Part shown: piece after piece, positions 16,379-25,890 of the stretch | Layout of the letters: the number at the start of each line of letters is the position of its first letter | Position numbering within the stretch: position 1 is the first letter of the stretch | Source: an uncultured Clostridia bacterium | GTDB taxonomy: Bacteria; Bacillota; Clostridia; Christensenellales; Borkfalkiaceae | Length of the DNA: 64,000 nucleotides | Assembly: GCA_944368925.1 (NCBI GenBank) | Contig: CALVXG010000003.1 | Location: forward strand, 124,001-188,000 | Direction: 5' to 3' | Position numbers and translations under genes: made by a program | The notes under the pieces: model-generated | What the model saw: only the letters and a program-made list of their open reading frames with translations | Told to the model about the DNA's origin: nothing | Databases searched by the model: none

Positions 16379-17857
16379 CTTCCTTATCTTCCTCGTTTTT
16401 CCGGTTGAGTTTCAGTTTCGGATACTGCACGCGGCTGTGATAAACACCCGTCAGACAGCTCACGATCGTTTCCTTGATGACCGTCAGATCTTTCATCGTC
16501 AGGTCGCATTCGTCGAACTGGTCGAGATCCATGCGCTCCTCGATGATGTCGCGCACCGCCCCTTCCACCTTTTCGGGCGAACGGTCGGGAAGCGTCCTGG
16601 AAATCGCTTCGCTCGCGTCCGCGATCATGATGATCGCCGCGATCTTCGTCTGCGGTTTCGGCCCGCCATACGAAAATTCTTCGATGTTCACTTCCCCGTC
16701 CGACATTTTCAGAGCCTTCGCATAAAAGTACTTGATCGGCATCGTGCCGTGATGCTGTACCGCGATGTCCGCCAAAATTTTGGGCAGACGTTTGCTCAAA
16801 ATCAGTTCATACCCGTCTTTGGCATGCGAACGGATAATGTCCACCGAAAGCTCGGGCGAAAGCTCGTTGTGCGGGTTATACCCCGTCTGGTTTTCCGTAA
16901 AATATTCGGGCTGACGCAATTTCCCGACGTCGTGATAATACGCCGCCGCGCGCGCAAGCGCCGTGTCTTCGCCGAGCGCGATCGCGCACGCTTCCGCCAG
17001 GTGCGCCACCACGATCGAATGGTTGAACGTGCCCATCGCCCGCTCTTTCATTTCGCGCATGAGCGGCGCGTCGTGATCGGTCAGCTCGCGCAATCTGTAA
17101 TCAGTGATGCGGTTGAACAGCGTTTCGAATACGGGTAGAAGCGCCATGAACAGCACCGACGACAATACGCCCGCTTCCAGCCCGTACAGCATCAGATACA
17201 CCACGCCCACTCCGCGGTTGAATTCCAGACACGCGATCATCACGAGAATGGGGATGCTCACCGCAAATCCCGTCAGAAAAGAACGCAGGCGCGTCTTTAC
17301 CTTGCTCCCCACAAAGATCCCCACCATGCCCGCCGAAAAGGTCAGAAGCGGCGTGGAACTGAGCGCCGTCCCGTACTGCTCAATGTTCGAAAAATTGGAA
17401 AAACGGTCGATGGAAAACATCATCAGCGCAAAGATCACGTTGAGAAAGATCGCATCCCTGCGGCTCAAAAGCATCAGCGCCAAAAGTGCCAGCAACGCGA
17501 TCGGCCGCGAATAAATGTTGAAAAAATACCCGAAAAAATAACAGATCAGAATACACACGTCCAAAAGCATAAACACCAGCCATATGCTCTTGGGCGACGC
17601 CAGAAGCGTCTTGTCTTCGAATACGTAATAAAAATAAATGGTCAGAACAAGCAAAAATACGCTCGCCAGAAGATAGATCACCGTGTTATAATTTTCGGCG
17701 ACGTACCCCCCGAACGACTGCGCCTGCCCCTGCGTGTCCATCCACAAAAACAGCACGACCATGCAGACAAGGATCAGATAGTTCAGCAAAAAGATAAAGA
17801 CGCTCGCCACACATTCGGATTTGCCGAATTTCTTTACTTCGGAAGGATCGGCATATC

Positions 17858-17861
<4 letters not shown>
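16371..17861 (-). CDS. PgpH-like membrane HD phosphohydrolase, short form
   Basis: This 496-residue protein has seven or more predicted transmembrane helices in residues 20-265, then a cytoplasmic HD domain: FNHSIVVAHLAEA, YYHDVGKLRQPEYF (HD), IIRSHAKDGYEL, VQHHGT and MIADASEA. PgpH (YqfF) homologues hydrolyse cyclic di-AMP. Canonical PgpH is about 700 residues because of an extracytoplasmic 7TMR-HDED domain after the first helix; that domain is absent here. The operon position between phoH and ybeY matches Bacillus yqfF. Activity on c-di-AMP is inferred from family and position. Confidence 0.85.
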
Positions 17862-18841
<980 letters not shown>

Positions 18842-18870
18842 AGTACCTCTGTTTGCGCACCCCATGCGCT

Positions 18871-19779
18871 TTATCCCATATTCACCGCGATCCGCACCCG
18901 ATAGGTCAGCCGCACCGTATACACCGTTTTTTCGCCCTGCGCTTGTACCCCGACTTCCTCCGAAACGGGTTCCCCGCCCGCGGCAAGATACGCCGCCGCC
19001 AACGCCTTGCGGCGCTGCGCATCGCTCTCTTCTTCCGCCGTGTACGTAAAATCGCCCGTACACAACAGACTCGCGCGCGCGACGGCAAACGTCGGGATCT
19101 TTTCTCCCTCCTCCGTTTCCAGCCAGCCGCCCGCCAGCTCCTGCCCCGCCGTCACCGCGTCGCCCTCCGAAACCAGCGCCGTGCCGCGAAGCACCGCGAT
19201 CTCTTCCACGATCCCCGCACAGGGACTTACGAGCGACGTCTCCCGTTCGGGAACGGGCGTTTCCGCACTCTCTTCCAGCGTGACCGTCACCGTGCTCCCC
19301 GTCTTTTCCACCGACGCAAACACCACGTTCGGAAGCCGCATCATGGACGCGCGCGCACGCTCCGCCGCGTCCGCGTCGTAAAACGAATACATGCCCACAC
19401 GGTTGTCCGCAAGGATCTTCTTCGCCTCGTCCGCATAGCGCGCCGCGCTCCCCTGCACGTCGATGCGAAGAACAAAGAAATTCCCCGCCGCACAGATGAG
19501 CAAAAACAACAGCGCGCCCACCGCCGCGCCGGGCCGCGCCAACAGCATGCGCACAACGCGTTTGAGCCCCGCGCTTTTCTTTCTTGTTACAGTATAACAC
19601 GAACTGCGGAAAATTGCAAAAATTTTTTTGCTTTCTTTTGATTTTACAAGGATTTTCAGGCATCCGACCCCGCATTTTTCCACGGAATACACGCATATCC
19701 CCGCCGCCGCAATCTTATCCAGCGCCGCCAGCGGCATATTTGTGCGGATCTCCAGCTCCTCCAAAAACAACGGTTTCAA
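18871..19779 (-). CDS. yqfD: Sporulation protein YqfD
   Basis: This 302-residue protein has a short cytoplasmic N-terminus, one transmembrane helix (about residues 85-107) and an extracytoplasmic region with a FtsQ/POTRA-like segment (VLRIDVQGSAARYADE) and a TLEESAETP-x-PERETSLVSP core typical of YqfD (SpoIV-type). YqfD is made in the mother cell and is needed for efficient sporulation in Bacillus. It overlaps yqfC by 4 bases and precedes phoH by 29 bases. Confidence 0.88.
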   Translation of the reverse strand: MKPLFLEELEIRTNMPLAALDKIAAAGICVYSVEKCGVGCLKILVKSKESKKIFAIFRSSCYTVTRKKSAGLKRVVRMLLARPGAAVGALLFLLICAAGNFFVLRIDVQGSAARYADEAKKILADNRVGMYSFYDADAAERARASMMRLPNVVFASVEKTGSTVTVTLEESAETPVPERETSLVSPCAGIVEEIAVLRGTALVSEGDAVTAGQELAGGWLETEEGEKIPTFAVARASLLCTGDFTYTAEEESDAQRRKALAAAYLAAGGEPVSEEVGVQAQGEKTVYTVRLTYRVRIAVNMG

Positions 19780-20048
19780 ATCGTATTCTCCCCCATCTCC
19801 ACTTTCTGCACCTGCCCCGTCAAAACAAGATCCCCCATGCCGTAGCGCGCTATATGCAGATCTTTCCCGTACACGCGCACCTCGCCCTTTTTTAAAAGCA
19901 GGCCGATCTCTTCCTTGCTGAGGTAAGAGATCCCCGCAACGTTTTCAAAACAGGCACACCTGCCCGCGTAGACCACGAATTTCGCACCCCCGTAGGCAAC
20001 GTCGGGCGATACCCCGACCGACGAGAGAATTTCTTCAAACAGACGCAT
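19776..20048 (-). CDS. yqfC: Sporulation protein YqfC (YabP family)
   Basis: This 90-residue protein matches the YabP/YqfC family: VVYAGRCACFENVAGISYLSKEEI spans the family centre (about residues 25-48), with a basic/hydrophobic C-terminus. The ATG at 20048 has AAGGAG 6 bases upstream and is preferred to the start 13 codons earlier. As in Bacillus it is followed by yqfD with a 4-base overlap. Confidence 0.85.
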   Translation of the reverse strand: MRLFEEILSSVGVSPDVAYGGAKFVVYAGRCACFENVAGISYLSKEEIGLLLKKGEVRVYGKDLHIARYGMGDLVLTGQVQKVEMGENTI

Positions 20049-20127
20049 CCCTTTCTCCTTCCGACGCCTTTCACGCCGATTCCACATTTTTTGCGCGCCC
20101 GTGCGCGTATTTTCTCCCCGCTTTCGC

Positions 20128-20156
20128 TTGCGATTTTTTCCCTCGGGTGCTATAAT
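20128..20156 (+). promoter_or_regulatory. Promoter with a long leader before the DUF2238-like gene
   Basis: TTGCGA (20128-20133) and TATAAT (20151-20156) are 17 bases apart. The predicted transcript would start near 20163 and carry a leader of about 140 bases with several short inverted repeats. No known riboswitch was recognised. Confidence 0.65.
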
Positions 20157-20304
20157 TGCCGCGTAGCTTGGTTTTTACGGCTTTCTTATAAGGCCGCCTT
20201 GCGCTTTCCATATTTCGGACGGCTGGCTGTTCAATCTTTCAGCCGCAAGACGGCGTAGAAAACTTTGAAAGCGCCGCAAAAGCACAAAACACAAGGGGAA
20301 CGGA

Positions 20305-21003
20305 ATGCAAAAAACCCGAAAAAGAGAAAAAAACAAGGCCCTGCGGCTCTTCGTCGATATCTTTTGCGCCGCCGCGTTTGCGGTCATGGTCGGGATCTTC
20401 CTGTACCGCGCCGCCCGCGGAACGCTCGCAGACCGGTTTGCCGTGCTCGTCGCAAATACCCTGCTCTGGCTTTTGCCCTTCATCCTGCGGCCCATCTTCC
20501 GCGAAAAGATCAGCGAATCCGTCTACGCGGTTTTTGCCGTCTTCACTTTTTTCGCGTCCCTGCTCGGATCCGTACTCGGATTTTATTCGAAGATCGCATG
20601 GTACGATCTTCTCATGCACACCCTTTTCGGGTATCTCGGCGGCATCATCGGCCTGTTTTTCACGTGCAAACTCTCGGATATAAACAAATTAAAACCCGCG
20701 TTCGTCATGCTCGTCTGCTTTGCCGTTTCCATGATGTTCGCCGCGCTTTGGGAAATCTTTGAATTTTCGGGCGACGTGCTTTTGGGCAATACCGCTCAGG
20801 GCGCACACGTCACCCTGCCCGACGGCTCCGTCGTGACGCCCGTCCGCGATACCATGGAAGACATGATCTGCAATCTTCTCGGCGCGATCGTTTTCGTCCT
20901 CCATTATCTTGCGCACATTCTCACCAAAAAATCATTGCTGATCGGATTCATGAAAGACGATTTCAGCCCTGAAATAAATACCGTTTCGTCAGAAAAGGAG
21001 TGA
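20305..21003 (+). CDS. Polytopic membrane protein, DUF2238/YjdF-like
   Basis: This 232-residue protein has about six transmembrane segments. The helices carry DLLMHTLFGYLGG, ALWEIFEFSGD and DTMEDMICNLLGA, a pattern of acidic and His residues within membrane helices that I associate with DUF2238/YjdF-type proteins. No enzymatic activity is established to my knowledge. An AAGGGG site lies 6 bases before the ATG. The stop codon is 5 bases before the FmdB zinc-ribbon gene, so the two are co-transcribed. Confidence 0.65.
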   Translation: MQKTRKREKNKALRLFVDIFCAAAFAVMVGIFLYRAARGTLADRFAVLVANTLLWLLPFILRPIFREKISESVYAVFAVFTFFASLLGSVLGFYSKIAWYDLLMHTLFGYLGGIIGLFFTCKLSDINKLKPAFVMLVCFAVSMMFAALWEIFEFSGDVLLGNTAQGAHVTLPDGSVVTPVRDTMEDMICNLLGAIVFVLHYLAHILTKKSLLIGFMKDDFSPEINTVSSEKE

Positions 21004-21008
21004 AACGT

Positions 21009-21206
21009 ATGCCTATTTTACAGTACAAATGCGAAAAATGCGGAAAGAAATTCGAAGAACTCGTGCAAAAATTCGACGACCCCGTCTTCTGCCCCGTCTG
21101 CAAAGAACAGGCGGTGCGCGACTGGAGCGGCGAAATGTTTTCCGCAACGGGAAAACCTTCCAAAAAATGCAGCGGAAACTGCAAATCCTGCGGCGGCTGT
21201 CATTGA
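21009..21206 (+). CDS. FmdB-family zinc ribbon protein
   Basis: This 65-residue protein begins MPILQYKCEKCGKKFE and has two CxxC pairs (CEKC and CPVC), then a Cys-rich tail (CSGNCKSCGGC). The N-terminal ribbon is the FmdB regulatory-protein family; its role is unknown in most bacteria. The ATG at 21009 has AAGGAG 8 bases upstream. A terminator follows. Confidence 0.82.
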   Translation: MPILQYKCEKCGKKFEELVQKFDDPVFCPVCKEQAVRDWSGEMFSATGKPSKKCSGNCKSCGGCH

Positions 21207-21246
21207 CCGACGCAGTCTGAAATTTCGCGACGGGAAAACCCGCCGC

Positions 21247-21280
21247 AAACGGCGCACTTTACGCGGTGCGCCGTTTTTTT
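21247..21280 (+). terminator. Intrinsic terminator after the zinc ribbon gene
   Basis: An 11-bp perfect stem (21247-21257 with 21266-21276) has an 8-base loop and a T-run. Confidence 0.85.
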
Positions 21281-21328
21281 GCCGTATCCGTTCGGACGCT
21301 GCGGCGGACGAAAAGACCGCGGCTGATT

Positions 21329-22765
21329 TTATAAGACCGCCGTCCCGTCCGTAAACGATGCGATCACGCCCGCGGCGCCCGCGCTTTTGAAACAGTCCGC
21401 CAGCTCTTCGGGAACGGCGATCTTCCCGCCGTACTCTTTATAGTAGCGCTTAAGCCCCGCAAAAAACCGCTTGTCGCCCACCGCGTCGCGCAACGTATCG
21501 AACAGCAACATTCCCTTGTCGTACGCGATGACCACGTATTCGTAGCCGCCGTAACTCCCCAGCTTTCTGTTCATGCTCGTGTCCGCTTCGCCGAATACCT
21601 GCTCCTGCACGCTGCACAGCGCATTGTACGCCGTGTGTGCCGTCTCCATGCGCGCTTTCGCGTCCACGCCGTACTCCACGCGTTCGGAAAAGAACAGATA
21701 CGAGGAATATTCCGCAAGTCCCTCGTCCATCCACGCGTTTTCCAGCTGGTTGTTCCCCACCGCCGCGTACCACCATTGATGCGCCGTCTCGTGCGCCGCC
21801 GTGTACATAGAATCTTTCTTTGTCAGCGCGTCCGACAGCATCACCAACCCCGGGTATTCCATTCCTCCGAAACAAAATCCCGTCTGCACCGCCGAATACG
21901 TCTTGTACGGATACGCCCCGAACGTCTGCGCATAGTACTCCATACAATCCGCCAGAAGATCCAACGTCTCTTGCGCCGCATCGTCCGCATAACAGTAATA
22001 CAGCACCTGCACGCCGCCCGCATCCGTCTGGTATACCTCAAATTCCCTGCCGCACACCAGCGCAAAATCCCGCGCATTCTCCAACTCGTACGTCGCCGTC
22101 CTCTTCCCGCCGCGCTCCTGCGCCGTCACCGTCTGCCCCGACGCCGCCACCGTGTATTCCGACGGCGCCGTAAACGTCACCGTGTAGTCTGCACATTCGC
22201 TGTAAAACGGATCCCCGTCCGCGTAATACGCACACTCGTAAAACCCGCGCCCCGCTTCGTACGCACAAAGGATCGGATAAAAATTCCCTAAATTTACGGC
22301 GCGCTCCGCAATCCCCGTCCGATGATTTACCTTGGCAAGCGTCAGCGTGTATCCGATTTCAAGACACACGCTCTCCCTGGGAAACAGTTCCTCTTCCAAC
22401 GTCACTTCCAGAATGTTTTCGTCTTCCCCGCTTATTTTCCAGTCCGCGCAGGGCTGCACGCTCTTTATTTCCATCGAGCCGTAATCTTTTCCGTCGTAGT
22501 AAGCCGAAACGTATGCCGCGGAAATCGGCGCGTATTTCGCGCCCTCCCGATACGCGTTGCCGAACAGATTGAATTTCAACACCGTAAAAGAAGTGTCCTC
22601 GTCGTTGCGGAAGGTAAACTCCTCCGTCCCCGTCACCACGTTTTCTTTTAGCTCCGCCGTGATGCGGTATTCGTTTCTTTCTCCCCCCTTCGCACACGCC
22701 GTGAACAGAGGCACCGCCCCGAACACGATTGCGGCACAAAGCAGCATCGCCAACAATTTTTTCAT
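21329..22765 (-). CDS. M1-family metallopeptidase lipoprotein
   Basis: This 478-residue protein has a lipoprotein signal (lipobox FTAC, Cys near residue 24), an N-terminal beta-rich domain and the gluzincin core: GGMEYPG near residue 295, HETAHQWW near residue 320 (HExxH), and DEGLAEYSS near residue 343 with the third zinc ligand Glu. M1 enzymes remove N-terminal amino acids; this one would act outside the cell, tethered to the membrane. The C-terminal HEAT-like domain of larger M1 enzymes is missing, as in several bacterial short forms. AAGGAG lies 7 bases upstream of the ATG. Confidence 0.88.
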   Translation of the reverse strand: MKKLLAMLLCAAIVFGAVPLFTACAKGGERNEYRITAELKENVVTGTEEFTFRNDEDTSFTVLKFNLFGNAYREGAKYAPISAAYVSAYYDGKDYGSMEIKSVQPCADWKISGEDENILEVTLEEELFPRESVCLEIGYTLTLAKVNHRTGIAERAVNLGNFYPILCAYEAGRGFYECAYYADGDPFYSECADYTVTFTAPSEYTVAASGQTVTAQERGGKRTATYELENARDFALVCGREFEVYQTDAGGVQVLYYCYADDAAQETLDLLADCMEYYAQTFGAYPYKTYSAVQTGFCFGGMEYPGLVMLSDALTKKDSMYTAAHETAHQWWYAAVGNNQLENAWMDEGLAEYSSYLFFSERVEYGVDAKARMETAHTAYNALCSVQEQVFGEADTSMNRKLGSYGGYEYVVIAYDKGMLLFDTLRDAVGDKRFFAGLKRYYKEYGGKIAVPEELADCFKSAGAAGVIASFTDGTAVL

Positions 22766-22919
22766 AACCGTTCTCCTTTTCCTCTCTTATGCGTATGCCG
22801 CATCCGCCCCAATTATGCCGCCGCCCGCAGGCAATCTTCCGCGCCCGCTTTGCAAAAGGCATACCGCCTTTTTCCGAAAAACAACGAACGTGCGGAAAGC
22901 TCCGCCGAAAATTTTCCGC

Positions 22920-22965
22920 ACACGAAGAGGGAGGACGCGGCCCGTCCTCCCTCTTCGTGTTTTTT
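22920..22965 (+). terminator. Long hairpin with plus-strand T-run
   Basis: An 18-bp perfect stem (22920-22937 with 22943-22960) is followed on the plus strand by TTTTT. Both flanking genes run on the minus strand, so its orientation is odd. It may serve as a barrier to antisense transcription. Confidence 0.55.
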
Positions 22966-22971
22966 AACAAA

Positions 22972-23013
22972 AATCTGCAGCGCCGCGCAAATTTTTGCGC
23001 GGCGCTGCAGATT
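22972..23013 (-). terminator. Terminator of the YcxB-like gene
   Basis: A 20-bp perfect stem (22972-22991 with 22994-23013) is followed on the minus strand by TTTTTGTT, 30 bases past the stop codon of the gene at 23044. Confidence 0.82.
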
Positions 23014-23043
23014 ATAAAAAGTTTTATAAAAATTTTATCCCGA

Positions 23044-23688
23044 TCAACGTCTTTTCCCGTAAACGGGTATGTTGCAAGACGCGAAAAACGCAAGGCATTC
23101 CTCTGCCGTTCCTTTCAAAAAGCGGGTTTCGTCCATCATGCAAGCCTGCATCTTGCTCAGAAACAAGAGCACAAAGCCGCGGTACCGCACCACTTTGAAA
23201 AGGCTTTGCAGCGGATACGCCGCCGAAGAGATCGTCTCCCCGCCGCGCGCATCGCGGAGCAGAATCTTGTCTTTCGTGACGAGAACTTCCGATTCTGCAC
23301 CCAGCATCGTCGCGTTTTTTAAAGAGTTCTTTTTCACCATCACGGGAAACCCGAACACGACCAGCGGCACGGAAACCGCCGCGATCACGCACATGACGAT
23401 CCCGAAAACGGGATCGTTGTCCAAAAAACCCATCGCAAAAGCGAGCAGCAAAAACACGAGCGGAAATATGACGCCGAACAAAGCAATGAATTTGTTCGAA
23501 TAATACCGCGACAGCACCGCAATTTCCCGCTCGCCTAGCTCGCTCACCGACGAAAACAAGGCCTCGTCTTTCGCGCATTTCTGCGATCGCATCTCCTCAC
23601 TAGGCTCTTTTTCCTGCGGCGGCGCGCTTTCCTTCTCTTCCTGCGCGCATGCGGTTTGCAAAACTTCCTTCTCTTTGTCCTCTTCCAC
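23044..23688 (-). CDS. Membrane protein with YcxB-like C-terminal domain
   Basis: This 214-residue protein has an acidic, Lys/Glu-rich N-terminus (about 1-60), two adjacent transmembrane helices (about residues 68-90 and 96-118) and a C-terminal domain with a TKDKILLRD...YPLQSLFKVVRYRGFVLLF pattern, reminiscent of YcxB-like or bacterial PH-like domains. The function is unknown. The GTG at 23688 is chosen because a strong AGGGGGGAG lies 4 bases upstream. In-frame ATGs at 23763 and 23748 are alternatives, but they lack ribosome binding sites and sit inside a hairpin. Confidence 0.55.
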   Translation of the reverse strand: MEEDKEKEVLQTACAQEEKESAPPQEKEPSEEMRSQKCAKDEALFSSVSELGEREIAVLSRYYSNKFIALFGVIFPLVFLLLAFAMGFLDNDPVFGIVMCVIAAVSVPLVVFGFPVMVKKNSLKNATMLGAESEVLVTKDKILLRDARGGETISSAAYPLQSLFKVVRYRGFVLLFLSKMQACMMDETRFLKGTAEECLAFFASCNIPVYGKRR

Positions 23689-23711
23689 CTTTCTCCCCCC
23701 TGATTTATACA

Positions 23712-23749
23712 GATCCGCAGCCTGCATCAATTTACGCGGGCTGCGGATC
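23712..23749. repeat. Inverted repeat between cysS and the YcxB-like gene
   Basis: GATCCGCAGCC (23712-23722) is repeated in reverse complement at 23739-23749, an 11-bp stem with a 16-base loop. It has no T-run on either strand. It may be a weak terminator of cysS or an operator. Confidence 0.5.
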
Positions 23750-23787
23750 ATTCCGTCCCGCATTTGAAAGCCGTACAAAAATGTCCT

Positions 23788-25194
23788 TTAATTGATTTTA
23801 TAAGTCGTGCCCGAAGGCGTATCGATGAGCGTCACGCCCAACGCGGTAAGCTCGGCGCGGATCCTGTCCGCTTCGGCATAGTTTTTAGCCTTTTTCGCCG
23901 CCGCACGCTCGGCAATGCGCTTTTCGATCTCCTCCGCGGAAATCCCCTGCGCCTTCTTTTCCTGTGCTTCTTCCGCTTTGAGAAGATCGAGCGAAAGCAC
24001 CTTGTCGAAATCTGCCAAAAGCGCGCGCTTCGTCGCGCCGCCGATGTCTTTCGCCTTCACGACGTCATACACGCACGTCACCGCCAAAGACGTGTTCAGA
24101 TCTGCGTCCATCGCATCGCAGAACGCTTTCTTGTATTCCGCAAATTTCGCTTCGTCCACCGCGCCTTCCTCGGGAATCGCGAGAATGCGCTGTTTGAGTT
24201 TTCGGTAGGCGTTGGCGGCATTTTCGAACGAATCGTGCGAAAATACCAGCGCGTTGCGGTAGTGCGACTGCATGCAGAAAAATCTGTATTCCATCGGAGA
24301 ATACCCGTCTTCCTGCAATTTTTTCAGGGTCAGGAACCCGCCCGAAGATTTGCTCATCTTGCCGCCCGCCGTGTTCAGATGCAGGACGTGGAACCAATAA
24401 TGGCACCATTCGTGGCCCAGATACGCTTCGCTCTGCGCGATCTCGTTCGTGTGGTGCGGGAATACGTTGTCGATGCCGCCGCAATGAATGTCCACGTATT
24501 CGCCGAGATACTTCATCGCGATGCACGAGCATTCGATGTGCCAGCCCGGATACCCAACGCCCCAGGGACTGTCCCATTTGAGCGCCTGGTCTTCAAACTT
24601 CGATTTCGTGAACCACAGCACAAAATCGTTCTTGTTGCGCTTGTTCTCGTCCTCGTCCACACCCTCGCGGACGCCCACTTCCAGGTCTTCTTCCTTGAAA
24701 TTGAAAAATTTATGGTACTGCTCTACTTTCGACGTGTCAAAATAGACGTTGCCGCCCGCTTTGTATGCGTACCCCTTCTTCATCAGCTCGCCGATCACGC
24801 GGATAAATTCGTCCACGCACCCCGTGGCAGGCTGTACTACGTCCGGCCGCTTGATATTCAAAAGCGCACAGTCGGCAAAAAATGCGTCCGTATAGAACTT
24901 CGCAAGCTCGCGCACCGTCTTGTGCTCGCGCTTCGCCCCCAAAAGCATCTTGTCTTCCCCGCTGTCCGCATCGTCCGACAAATGCCCGATGTCCGTTATA
25001 TTCATCACGCGCGTCACGTCATATCCCGCATACCGAAAATATTTTTCCAGCACGTCTTCCATCAGATACGTGCGCAGATTCCCGATATGCGCAAAATTAT
25101 AGACCGTCGGCCCGCAGGTGTACATCTTCACTTTTCCCGCTTCGTGCGGAATAAATTCTTCCACCGTTCTTGTCAAGGTATTATACAGTTTCAT
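23788..25194 (-). CDS. cysS: Cysteinyl-tRNA synthetase
   Basis: This 468-residue class I synthetase has the HIGH-type motif as FAHIGNLRTY (residues about 34-43), zinc ligand Cys28 in CGPTVYN, the GWHIECS zinc/substrate segment near residue 205, and the KMSKS motif as KMSKSSG near residue 265. It charges tRNA-Cys. GGAGAAAG precedes the ATG. It follows aroK by 73 bases, possibly in the same transcript. I saw no T-box leader. Confidence 0.96.
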   Translation of the reverse strand: MKLYNTLTRTVEEFIPHEAGKVKMYTCGPTVYNFAHIGNLRTYLMEDVLEKYFRYAGYDVTRVMNITDIGHLSDDADSGEDKMLLGAKREHKTVRELAKFYTDAFFADCALLNIKRPDVVQPATGCVDEFIRVIGELMKKGYAYKAGGNVYFDTSKVEQYHKFFNFKEEDLEVGVREGVDEDENKRNKNDFVLWFTKSKFEDQALKWDSPWGVGYPGWHIECSCIAMKYLGEYVDIHCGGIDNVFPHHTNEIAQSEAYLGHEWCHYWFHVLHLNTAGGKMSKSSGGFLTLKKLQEDGYSPMEYRFFCMQSHYRNALVFSHDSFENAANAYRKLKQRILAIPEEGAVDEAKFAEYKKAFCDAMDADLNTSLAVTCVYDVVKAKDIGGATKRALLADFDKVLSLDLLKAEEAQEKKAQGISAEEIEKRIAERAAAKKAKNYAEADRIRAELTALGVTLIDTPSGTTYKIN

Positions 25195-25267
25195 GACTTT
25201 CTCCGAATTTTTCTTTTCCTTATTATACCACGCTTCGCCCGTTCACACAAGCATTGCGATCATCTTT

Positions 25268-25768
25268 TTACAGCGAAACCGCTTCCGCTATCGCCCGCAC
25301 CGTATCTTCCACCGTCTGCCCCTCGCAATCGACCGTCACGTCCGCATACTTTTCATACAGAGGCACCCGCTCCGCATAAAGATCCGCCACCGTCTCGCCC
25401 GGCGTACGCATCACGACCCCCCTGCGGAATATGTTTTTCAAACGCTTTTCCAGCGTCTTTTCATTCAGTTTCAGATACACGACCGTCCCCAGCTCTTTCA
25501 GATGCCGCATCGCCCTGTCTTCATAGATCACCGAGCCGCCCGTCGAAATCACGCAACGCTCCGCCCAAAGCTCCGCGTTCACGCGCTCCTCGATGCGCAG
25601 AAATTCCTCCGTACCCTTCTTCGCGATAATGTCGCAAAGAAGCGCCTTCTCGCTGTTCTGAATCAGAAGATCGCAATCGATAAACCCGTACCCGATCGCC
25701 TTCGCCAATAAAACGCCCGCCGTGCTCTTGCCCGAAGCAGGCATCCCGATCAATACAATGTTCTTCAT
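25268..25768 (-). CDS. aroK: Shikimate kinase
   Basis: This 166-residue kinase has Walker A GMPASGKST (residues 8-16), the shikimate-binding DCDLLI segment near residue 32, the RIEE segment near residue 58, STGGSV near residue 78, and the lid/adenine segment RTPGETVADLYAERVPLYEKYAD. It phosphorylates shikimate in aromatic amino acid biosynthesis. A near-perfect promoter lies at 25847-25819. Confidence 0.93.
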   Translation of the reverse strand: MKNIVLIGMPASGKSTAGVLLAKAIGYGFIDCDLLIQNSEKALLCDIIAKKGTEEFLRIEERVNAELWAERCVISTGGSVIYEDRAMRHLKELGTVVYLKLNEKTLEKRLKNIFRRGVVMRTPGETVADLYAERVPLYEKYADVTVDCEGQTVEDTVRAIAEAVSL

Positions 25769-25818
25769 TCCTTCCGCCCGACGCGCCGTGCGCGCCGCTC
25801 CTTTGCACTGTCCCGTTC

Positions 25819-25847
25819 ATTATACGTTTTTTTTTGCAAAATGTCAA
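25819..25847 (-). promoter_or_regulatory. Consensus promoter of aroK
   Basis: On the minus strand an exact TTGACA (25847-25842) and exact TATAAT (25824-25819) are 17 bases apart, a perfect sigma-A consensus. It is back to back with the mutY promoter, 8 bases away. Confidence 0.92.
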
Positions 25848-25854
25848 TATTGTG

Positions 25855-25884
25855 TTGGCGTTTCCCGCCATTGTGTGGTAAACT
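25855..25884 (+). promoter_or_regulatory. Promoter immediately before mutY
   Basis: TTGGCG (25855-25860) and TAAACT (25879-25884) are 18 bases apart. The -10 ends only 6 bases before the mutY ATG, so the transcript would be essentially leaderless if this is the promoter and that is the start codon. Confidence 0.5.
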
Positions 25885-25890
25885 GAACGC

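Noticed and set aside
25195-25267. T-box leader before cysS
   Set aside because: The gap is only 73 bases, with no T-box sequence or terminator.
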